A stretch of 32,834 bases of DNA. Origin: CAITSH01 sp964385505. Lineage in GTDB: Bacteria; Pseudomonadota; Gammaproteobacteria; Burkholderiales; SG8-39. The position numbers were made by a program, and so were the translations under genes. The DNA is taken from NCBI GenBank assembly GCA_964385505.1, contig CAYLPI010000025.1, forward strand, positions 1-32,834. Direction: 5' to 3'. Positions 22,859 through 32,300 of the stretch are shown in pieces (the stretch's first letter is position 1; every line of letters begins with the position of its first letter). Under the pieces are notes generated by a model. That model made no database searches and was not told where the DNA came from. It worked only from the letters and a program-made list of their open reading frames with translations.

Positions 22859-25254
22859 ACAAAAGCATCGAAGCCCATTCTTTCGCGCTGGATACGGAGT
22901 TGCTGAACAACATGCACGCCTACTGGCGCGCGGCCAATTATATTTCCGCCTGCCAGATCTACCTTTACGACAATCCCTTGTTGCGCCGGCCGCTGCAAGT
23001 CTCGGATGTGAAGCCCATGCTGCTGGGACACTGGGGCACCACGCCGGGACAGAATTTCATCTATGTACATTTGAACCGCATAATAAAAAAACATGACCTG
23101 GACATGATTTACATTTCCGGACCCGGGCACGGCGGGCCGGCCCTGGTGGGAAATACCTACCTGGAGGGTACCTACAGCGAGGTCTATCCGGAGATCAGCG
23201 GCGATGAAGCGGGACTGAAAAAGCTGTTCGCGCAGTTTTCATTTCCCGGCGGGATTCCGAGTCATGTGTCGCCGGAGTGCCCCGGTTCGATACACGAAGG
23301 GGGTGAATTGGGTTATTCGCTCAGTCACGCTTTCGGCGCGGCCTTTGACAATCCTGATCTGATCGTCGCCTGCGTCATCGGCGATGGCGAGGCCGAAACG
23401 GGCCCGCTGGCAACCGCCTGGCATTCCAACAAGTTCCTCAATCCGCTTTCGGACGGCGTGGTGCTGCCCATTTTGCATCTCAATGGTTACAAGATCGCCA
23501 ACCCGGCGATTCTCGCCCGCATCGGCCGCAAGGAACTCGAACAACTGCTGCGCGGTTACGGCTGGACGCCCTGGTTTGTCGAGGGCGATGACCCCGAGAC
23601 CATGCACCAGGCCATGGCCGGTACGCTTGACGCAGTACTGGCGCAGATAAAAAGCATTCGCCAGGACGCGCGCGCCGGAACGGACATCGCGCGCCCGCAC
23701 TGGCCGATGATTGTGCTCAACTCGCCCAAGGGCTGGACCGGGCCGAAGTTTGTTGACGGTGTCGCCATAGAAGGGACCTTCCGTTCGCATCAGGTGCCCT
23801 TGTCCGATGCGGCAACGAATGCGGCTCACCTGGGGTTGCTGGAAGATTGGTTGAAAAGCTACAAGCCGGAAGAGCTCTTCGACCAGGCCGGTGCATTGCG
23901 AAAGGAGTTGGCGGAACTGGCGCCCGTGGGTACGCGCCGCATGGGCGCCAACCCGCATGCCAACGGTGGACTGTTGCTGCGTGATTTGCGCATGCCGGAT
24001 TTTCGCGACTATGCGGTCGATATCCCGTTTCCGGGCGCGGTGCAGGCCGGCGACACGCATGTGCTGGGGGTATTTTTGCGCGATGTCGTGAAGCTGAACG
24101 AGGACCAGCGCAATTTCCGCATTTTCGGGCCTGACGAAACGCTGTCCAACGGGCTCGAGGCGGTGTTCGAAGTCACCAACAGGCAATGGCAGGCCGAGAC
24201 GGCACACAACGACGCCTTTCTCGCCCCCGACGGCCGGGTGATGGAAATGCTCAGCGAGCACCAGTGTGAGGGCTGGCTGGAGGGCTATCTGCTGACCGGC
24301 CGCCACGGCCTGTTCAACTGTTACGAGGCCTTCATCCACATTATCGATTCGATGTTCAACCAGCATGCCAAATGGCTGACGGTAGCGGCGAAACTGCCTT
24401 GGCGGCGCAAGATCGCGTCGCTCAATTACCTGCTGGCTTCGCATGTCTGGCGGCAGGACCACAACGGCTTCAGTCACCAGGATCCGGGCTTTATCGACCA
24501 TGTCGTTAACAAAAAATCAGCGGTCGTGCGCGTCTATCTGCCGCCCGATGCCAATTGCCTGCTCGCGGTGATGGACCGCTGCCTGCGCAGCCGGCATTGC
24601 GCCAACGTCGTGATCGCCGGCAAGCACCCGGCGCCGCAATGGCTGGCGATGGACGCCGCCGTCGCGCATTGTGCGCAAGGCATCGGTGTCTGGACCTGGG
24701 CCAGCAACGACGGGGCCGGCAACGGCGGCGACGGTGAACCCGATTTGGTAATGGCCTGCGCCGGCGACGTGCCGACGCTGGAAACACTGGCGGCGGTGTC
24801 GATTCTGCGCGAGCACATGCCGGCGCTGAAAATCCGCGTGGTCAATGTCGTGGACCTGATGACGCTGCAGCCGCCCGAAGAACATCCGCACGGTCTCGGG
24901 GACGATGAATTCGACCGGCTGTTCACCAAAGACAAACCGATCATTTTTGCCTTTCACGGTTACCCCTGGCTGATCCATCGCCTGACTTACCGCCGCCACA
25001 ACCACGCCAACCTGCATGTGCGCGGCTACAAGGAGGAGGGCACCATCACAACCGCTTTTGACATGCGCGTGCTGAACGAGCTCGACCGCTTTCATCTGGT
25101 GCAGGACGCCATCTACCGCCTGAGCGGCAGTGGCGCTGCGGGCGCGGCCTTGAAGCAACTGATGCAGGAAAAGCTTGCGGCGCATGCGCGCTACATTCCC
25201 GCGCACGGCCAGGACATGCCGGAAATCCGCGATTGGAAGTGGCGGGGTGGCTAG
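22855..25254 (+). CDS. xfp: Xylulose-5-phosphate/fructose-6-phosphate phosphoketolase
   Basis: The 799-residue thiamine-diphosphate enzyme cleaves xylulose-5-P (or fructose-6-P) with phosphate to acetyl phosphate plus glyceraldehyde-3-P (or erythrose-4-P). Family motifs are 'GHWGTTPGQNFIYVHLNR', 'SGPGHGGPALVGNTYLEGTY', 'GGIPSHVSPECPGSIHEGGELGYSL' and the ThDP-binding 'GDGEAETGPLATAWHSNKF' (about 23375-23440). The C-terminal 'HGYPWLIHRLTYRR' is also typical. A good GGAGG lies 9 nt ahead of the ATG, inside the end of ackA. It is length-typical. Its 3' end overlaps the convergent transaldolase gene by 4 bp. With ackA and transaldolase this makes a carbon-conserving bypass of glycolysis. Confidence 0.97.
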   Translation: MNKSIEAHSFALDTELLNNMHAYWRAANYISACQIYLYDNPLLRRPLQVSDVKPMLLGHWGTTPGQNFIYVHLNRIIKKHDLDMIYISGPGHGGPALVGNTYLEGTYSEVYPEISGDEAGLKKLFAQFSFPGGIPSHVSPECPGSIHEGGELGYSLSHAFGAAFDNPDLIVACVIGDGEAETGPLATAWHSNKFLNPLSDGVVLPILHLNGYKIANPAILARIGRKELEQLLRGYGWTPWFVEGDDPETMHQAMAGTLDAVLAQIKSIRQDARAGTDIARPHWPMIVLNSPKGWTGPKFVDGVAIEGTFRSHQVPLSDAATNAAHLGLLEDWLKSYKPEELFDQAGALRKELAELAPVGTRRMGANPHANGGLLLRDLRMPDFRDYAVDIPFPGAVQAGDTHVLGVFLRDVVKLNEDQRNFRIFGPDETLSNGLEAVFEVTNRQWQAETAHNDAFLAPDGRVMEMLSEHQCEGWLEGYLLTGRHGLFNCYEAFIHIIDSMFNQHAKWLTVAAKLPWRRKIASLNYLLASHVWRQDHNGFSHQDPGFIDHVVNKKSAVVRVYLPPDANCLLAVMDRCLRSRHCANVVIAGKHPAPQWLAMDAAVAHCAQGIGVWTWASNDGAGNGGDGEPDLVMACAGDVPTLETLAAVSILREHMPALKIRVVNVVDLMTLQPPEEHPHGLGDDEFDRLFTKDKPIIFAFHGYPWLIHRLTYRRHNHANLHVRGYKEEGTITTAFDMRVLNELDRFHLVQDAIYRLSGSGAAGAALKQLMQEKLAAHARYIPAHGQDMPEIRDWKWRGG

Positions 25255-26318
25255 GCGCTCTTTTGCGTGATGCGCCGCATCAGCATGGTCCAGGATGTGG
25301 CAAAGGCCTGCGTGCCCTCGGCCTGCAGGCGGGCGGCCAGCGCCTGCTCATCGACACCTTCGCGGTGAAATTCCTCGAGCACGGTTTCGGCGTAACCGCC
25401 GTCATCGGGGAGTATGGCGCCGGGCCTGCCGTGATTGGCGAAGGCCCTGAGCGTCGCGTCGGGCATGGTGTTGATGGTGTCCGGCGCAGCAAGCGCATCG
25501 ACGTATAGCGTATCGGACGCCGCCGGGTCCTTGCTGCCGGTGCTGGCCCAGAGCAGTCGCTGTGGCAGCGCGCCGGCCCTGGCGAGCTTTCTCCAACGCG
25601 CCGAGGCGAGCAGATCGCGGTAGGCCTTATAGGTCCGCATGGCGATGGCAATGCCGAGGCGGTTGTGGAACTGCGGTGAAATTTCCGCCTTGACTGCGGT
25701 GTCCCAGCGGCTGATAAAAACCGATGCCACCGAGCAGACCCTGACATCGAGACCGGCAGCGATGCGTCGTTCGATGCCGCGCATATAGGCTTCGGCGGCG
25801 GCAAGGTAGTGCTCGCGCGAGAACAGCAACGTGACATTCACCGGCACGCCGGCAAAAATGGCCTCCTCTATCGCCACCACGCCTGCCGTGGTCCCCGGAA
25901 TCTTGATGAAAAGATTGGGCCGTTTGGCGCGCCCGTGCAAGGCCTTGGCCGCCTTGATGGTCGCGGCGGTATCTGTGGCGAGCAGCGGCGAGACTTCCAG
26001 CGATACCCAGCCGTCGAGGCCGCCGCTCGCGTCGTGGACAGGGCGCAACAGGTCGGCGGCACGGCCCAGGTCCTCCAGCGCAAGCTCGAAGAACAAGGGC
26101 TCAACGGGCGTGCCGGCAGCGGCTTTTTCGCGGATGGCGGCGTCGTAGGCAGATCCATCACCGATGGCCTTTTCGAAAATGCTGGGATTGGAGGTGAGTC
26201 CGGTCACGTAAAAATCGCTGATGTAACGGGCCAGCGTTCCGCTGGCCAGCAGGTCACGGCTGATGTTGTCCAGCCAGAGGCTCTGACCCAGGTCATGCAA
26301 TTGCCGTGTTGCGTTCAT
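25251..26318 (-). CDS. tal: Transaldolase
   Basis: The 355-residue protein is a transaldolase of the longer (about 360-residue) subfamily. It starts 'LHDLGQSLWLDNISRDLL', has 'GLTSNPSIFEKAI', and carries the Schiff-base lysine K139 in 'LFIKIPGTTAG'. It moves a dihydroxyacetone unit between sugar phosphates in the pentose phosphate pathway, supplying the phosphoketolase substrates. The start at 26318 is preferred: it makes an ATGA overlap with the stop of the glucan synthase gene and matches the family N-terminus. An ATG at 26333 would add five residues. Being translated from the same message as the glucan synthase is unusual. Confidence 0.95.
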   Translation of the reverse strand: MNATRQLHDLGQSLWLDNISRDLLASGTLARYISDFYVTGLTSNPSIFEKAIGDGSAYDAAIREKAAAGTPVEPLFFELALEDLGRAADLLRPVHDASGGLDGWVSLEVSPLLATDTAATIKAAKALHGRAKRPNLFIKIPGTTAGVVAIEEAIFAGVPVNVTLLFSREHYLAAAEAYMRGIERRIAAGLDVRVCSVASVFISRWDTAVKAEISPQFHNRLGIAIAMRTYKAYRDLLASARWRKLARAGALPQRLLWASTGSKDPAASDTLYVDALAAPDTINTMPDATLRAFANHGRPGAILPDDGGYAETVLEEFHREGVDEQALAARLQAEGTQAFATSWTMLMRRITQKSA

Positions 26319-29300
26319 GCGTGTCCGGTCCATGGATGTCCCGCTTTGCTGATATCAGGTGGATGGCAGATGGTCACTTCGACCGCGTGCTGCTGGTGGT
26401 CATCGACCAGCAGCAGCGTTGCATCGTTCTGGGCGACGCCGTCCAGGCTGATGCGCGTGTTGCTGCCCGGTCCGTCCGGCTGCAGTACCGCAATGGCATA
26501 GCTGGTTTGGCGGTGGCGGTAGGTCAGCTTGAAGCCCTTCCAGTCGGGGGGCAGGCAGGGCAGAAAATGCAGCCTTCCGGATTCGATGCGCAAGCCGAGC
26601 AGCGATTCGAGTATCAGCCGGTACATCCAGCCAGCCGAACCGGTGTACCAGGTCCACCCGCCGCGACCGGTGTGCGGGGGCACCGCATACACGTCGGCGG
26701 CGATCACATAGGGCTCTACCTTGTAGGTGGCGACCGCGTCCGCGCTGGCCGCATGATTGACCGGGTTAATCATGTCGAACAACTCCCAGGCGCGGCGCGA
26801 ATCGCCCAATTCGGCGAAGGCCATCGCCGCCCAGATGGCGCCGTGCGTGTACTGGCCGCCGTTTTCCCTGACGCCGGGAACGTAGCCCTTGATGTAGCCG
26901 GGGTTCAGCACCGAGGTGTCGAAGGGCGGATCGAGCAACTGGATCAGTGCCGCATCGCGGCGCACCAGGCGCCGGTCCAGAGACTCCATGGCGGTGCGGG
27001 CGCGCGCGACCTCGCCGGCGCCGGACAACACCGACCAGCTTTGCGCGATCGAATCGATCTGGCATTCCGGACTGCGCGCAGACCCGAGCGGCGTGCCATC
27101 GTCGAAGTAGGCGCGCCGGTACCATTCACCATCCCAGCCGTGTTGTTCGATATTGCGGCGCAACTGGTCGGCCTCGGCGTAGCAGCGGCCGGAAAAAGCG
27201 GCGTCGCCGTGGGCGCGTGCCAGCGTGCCAAAGCGCAGCAGCGTGTCATACAGGAAAAACCCCAGCCATACGCTTTCGCCCCTGCCCTGCATGCCGACAA
27301 GGTTCATGCCGTCGTTCCAGTCTCCCGAGCCCATCAGCGGCAGGCCGTGCGCGCCAAAGCGCAGGCCGTGAAGGATGGCGCACACGCAATGCTGGTACAG
27401 CGTGGCGCTGCTCTCAGACCAGCCGGGCAGGTCGTAATAGGAGTCGTCCTCGGGGTTGACCGGACGTCCCTCGATGAAATGAATCGATTCGTTCAGCACG
27501 CCGGTATCGCCGGTGGTCTGCACGTAACGGCACACCGCCTGCGGCAGCCAGAGGTAGTCGTCCGAGCACTGCGTGCGCACACCGCGTCCGGCCGGCGGAT
27601 GCCACCAGTGTTGCACATCCCCCTCCGGAAACTGCCGTCCCGCGCATAACAGCAGGTGCGCGCGCACCAGGCCGGGTTCGGCATGCACCACGGCCATGCT
27701 GTCCTGCAACTGGTCGCGAAAGCCGAAGGCGCCGCCCGACTGGTAAAAGCCGCTCTTTGCCCAGATGCGGCAGGCGAGGGTCTGGTACAACAACCAGCCG
27801 TTGGCGAGCACGTTGAGGGCGGGGTCGGGAGTCTCAACCTGGACAGCGCCAAGAGTGTCTTTCCAGTAATTGCAGGCCGTCTCGAGCGCCTGGCGCGCCC
27901 CTTGCGTGCCGTGCAGGCGTTGCAGCAGTTCACCGACGTTGTCGGCGCCGCGCCGACCGCCTGAACCGAGCCGGAAAATGATTTCGCGTTCCTCGCCGTC
28001 GACGAGCGTGAAGGGAACCTGTATTGCGGCGCACGGATCGAGACCGGCCCCGACCTTGCCTGAAAGTCTGGCGCGCGACATCGCCGCCGGCTTGCGCAGC
28101 GTGCCGTTGCGCCCGATGAATTCACCGCGATCGCCACTGACAGTGACCTGCGGGGCGCGCATTGCGCCGTCGGCATCAAAAAAGGCGATGCGGTCGGAGA
28201 ACTCGGTGCTGTAGGGATTGCGCGCGCAAATCGCGCCGCTCGACGGGTCGATTTCAGTGACCACATGCATGGCGGATCGGGGCCGCAGGTCGCCCAGCAC
28301 CCATTCGACATAGGCGGTTACCGAAAGCCGCCGCGTCTGGCCCGAGCGGTTGCGGATTTTCAGCACCGAGAACTTCAGCGATGCCTTGGTATCGACGTAG
28401 ATGCAAAGTTCCGAGCTTATGCCGTCCTCGTCGTGCTCGAAGATGCTGTAGCCGAAACCGTGGCGGGTCAGATACGGGGCGTTGCCGCCGCACGGGAGCG
28501 GCGTGGGCGACCAGAAATGCCCGCTTTCCTCGTCGCGGATGTAAATGGCCTCGCCGCCGGCATCACTGACCGGGTCGTCGCTCCAGGGTGTAAAGCGGAA
28601 TTCATGGGCATTCTCGCTCCAGGTATAGGCTGATCCGCTTTCCGAGATGACGGTGCCAAAGTTTGCATTGGCGATGACGTTGGCCCACGGCGCGGGTGTC
28701 GCCCCTTGCCGTGAGGTGGTGATGTGGTATTCACGGCCGTCTTTGGAGAACCCGCCCAGCCCGTTGAAGAAAAGCAGCTCGCTCTGCCGTTCGGCCGGAA
28801 CCTCGGTCGCGGCCGTGCGGCGCGACCGCGCCGAAGAGGGGCTCGAGTGCGCCTGGTGCACGAGGGGCGGCTCGCGCTTTTCGTTTGCGCGGCGGCGGGT
28901 GATCTGCTCGGTGAGCGCGCCGCGCGTGTCGGAAATGATTACGCGGGCGACGGTCTGGAACAAAATGCGATCTTCGGCCGATATCTGCTCAGCCGTCCTG
29001 ACAAAGATGCCGCCGGGCCGGTCTGTCAGATGGGCTTCGACGCCGGCGGCGATGAGCCCCATGATTTGTTCCTGCAGCAACTGGCGGTAGCCGGCATGGT
29101 CTTCGTTCCAGATCACCAGATCCACCGCAAGGCCCTTCAACCGCCAGTAGGCGTGGGCCTGTACCAGTTGGCGCACCAGGTCTATGTTCGCGGCATCGCC
29201 GATTTGCAACAGCACGATCGGCAGATCGCCGGATATCGCATAACCCCACAGACCCGACTGGCCGCGGCGGTTGCGCGCAAGTACGCCGGCATCGGCGCGC

Positions 29301-32300
29301 AACAGGGGATTGGCGTAAATCACCGAGCCGGCGAGACGGCCGTAGAGTTGCGCATCCGATTCGCTGGCATTGATCTGGCGCAGGTTCACCGAGCTGTGCG
29401 TCCAGGCAAGATCGAGCACGCGATCGGCCAGGTGCCGGTCGCGGTATTTGCCCGCCAGTTCGAGCGCGGCGACGCGCGTATCGCCTATGCCGGTGACGAT
29501 GTCTATCGTTGCCGTCTGCTCGGGATCGAGCGTGATGCAGTGGCGTATTGCGACAATCGGATCGAGCACCGAGCCGTGACTCCCCGACAGGGCGCCGGGC
29601 TGCTCCATGGCCAGCGGCGATTCGACGCTGCGGGTGCGGCCGATAAAGCGCATGCGGTCGGTTTCATACGACACCTCGCCGGTCTGCGCACCGTGCACCG
29701 CCATCAGATGGAACAACCAGGGCATGGGCTCGCCGACGGAGCGGGGACGGCGCGTGCCGAGAATGGCCTGGCGCTCCGGCACCAGTTCGGTTTGCACGAA
29801 CAGGTTGCTGAATGCCGGATGCAGCGCATCGGCGGCCGGTGAAGCGAGCACCACTTCGGCGTAACTGGTGACTTCAATCGTGCGCCGCGTGCGCGCGCGA
29901 TTGGTGATGCTGACGCGGCGCAACTCGATGTCGTCCTCGGGCGACACGACGATTTCGGTGTGCGTGTCAAAATCCTCGTCACGGCGGCGGAACTCCGCGC
30001 GTCCCTCGGGGAAAATCGCCTCGTAGGTTTCGGCGCGCTTGAGCGTCGGCTGATGGGCGGTGGACCAGAAGCTGCCGCTCGCCACATCACGCAGGTAGCA
30101 AAAGGCGCCCCAATTGTCGCGGGTGGCGTCCTCGCGCCAGCGGGTGACGGCAAAGTCCTTCCAGCGGCTGTAGCCGCCGCCGGCGTTGCTGACCATTACG
30201 TGGTAGCGGCCGTTTGAGAGCAATTGCACTTCCGGTATCGGCGTGTCGGCGCTGCGCAGCACGCGCATGGGCAACTCTGCGGTGGCCGAGACGGCGCGCA
30301 TGCCGGACGGCTCCGGCGTGTGGAAATGCAGCGCAGCGGCGCCTGGTACGCGTTCCTGCAGCAGCAGTGCGGTTGCCTGGAACTGCGGATCGGACTCGAA
30401 GCGCTTTTGCATCGGGCGATCGAGCAGAAGATAGGCCAGCGAGAGCAGGCTCATGCCCTGGTGGTGCGCCATGAAGGAGCGCACCACGACGCTCGCCTGT
30501 CCGCGCGGCAGGCGCGTCGGCGTGTAATCGACCGCCTCGTACATGCCGTATCTGCCCTGCAATCCCTCGGCACTGAGCCGTTGCAGGTTCTGGCAGGCGG
30601 CCCGGGGCATGACCATCAGTGCCAGGGCCGAAGCATAGGGTGCGACGACCAGGTCCTCGGCGAGACCGCGCTTCAAGCCCAGCCCGGGCACGCCGAAGGC
30701 GCGGTACTGGTAGTTGAGTGCGGCATCGACAGTGTTGTAACCCGACTCGGACATCCCCCATGGCACGCCGAGTTGCTGTCCGTAGGCGATCTGCCGCTTT
30801 ACTGCCGCATAGCAGGTCTGGTCGAGAAGCGTGTTCTCGTATGTGGGCATGACCAGCATGGGCATCAGGTACTCGAACATCGAGCCGCTCCAGGACAGCA
30901 GGATTGGATCGCCGCCCTCGGAGGTGAGCAGGCGTCCGAGCGTGAACCAGTTCTCCTGTGGAATTTCACCGGTGGCGATGGCGACAAAGGAGGCCAGCCT
31001 CGCCTCGGATGCAAGCAGGTCGTAATGGCCGGTATCGCGCCGGTGCTGGTCGACGTTGTAGCCGACGCTGATCAGGTGTCTGGCCTTGTCGTACAGCAGG
31101 CCGTAGTCCACTGCGGCGAGTTCGCCCGATTGCCGCGCGAGGTCTGCGATCAGCGCAAGCCGGTCGCGCGCCCGCCCGCTCCCCAATGCGAGCAGCGGGC
31201 GAAACTGCGCCAGCCACGCACCGGCGCCGTCGCTCCCGGTCAGTTGATCGGCGTCCTCGCCAAGCCGGAGCGATACCGCCGATTCAAGCCCGGACAATTC
31301 GTGCAATGTCGGGATGGCGCCGAAGCCGGGAAGTTCCAGCAAGGCGTCGTTCAGGGCGCCGGGGGCGGGCGGTAGTGTGACCCAGGGCGCGAGAAATTCC
31401 AGTTCGTCCAGCGCATCGCGGCACTGATCGCGCAGCGCCGCAGCCCACCATGCCGTGTTGTCGCCGGAGGGGGCCGCTGTCGCGCTAGTTGCCTGTGCCG
31501 TTTGGCGGCCGCCGCCCTGGTTGGCGATGGCGGTGACGATGGTGGCGGCCGATGCGGCAAGCCTTTCCAGGCACTGCCAGGCCGCTGCGCTTGTCGCAGG
31601 CGGTGCGTCGTAGGCCGACTCGATGTCGCGGCGCATCTGCATGAGTTCGGGCGGTGCGGCGTGCGTCGCCTCGTCGATGAGTATGCCGATGGTGTCGTTG
31701 AGGCCGTCAAATGTCCGCGGCCCGAGAATTGGCAAGCCGGCAAGCCCGAGCAGGCCGGGGCGCAACGTCAGCAGGTGGCCGGACAGGTTGCCGCTGTCCA
31801 CGGACGAGATGTAGCGCGGTGGCAGCGGCGCCAGCGACCGGGTGTCGTACCAGTTGTAGAAATGTCCCTGGAAGCGTTCCAGCTTTTGCATGCTGGCGAG
31901 TGTGTCTGCGCTGCGCGTGATGAGCCTGCCCGCGCTGATATAGCCAAAGTCGCAGGCCGACAGATTGGCGAGCAGGGCCAATCCGAAGTTGGTCGGCGAA
32001 CTGCGGTGCGCGACGACTTCCACCGGATGCTCCTGGAAATTGTCCGGTGGCAGCCAATGCTCTTCGGCCGTGACGAAGCGTTCGAAAAATGCCCAGTTCT
32101 TGCGCGCAAGCTTTTGCAGGAAAAGGCTTTGCTCCGCATCAAGCACGACACTTTGGCGCGGCAGCGGCCGGCTGATCCACCAGGCAATCGCCGGCGCGCA
32201 CAACCACAGGCCCAGCAACGGCGCGGCGACATCCAGCGCGTCGGGCCTGATCCCGAGCAGCAGCACGGCGATGGCCGCGGCGATTGCGGGTGCGACCCAC

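Noticed and set aside
26306..31375. Several long plus-strand frames opposite the glucan synthase (e.g. 26306-27649, 28724-29842, 30224-31375)
   Set aside because: They are antisense shadows of a well-supported NdvB-type gene with clear GH94 motifs.
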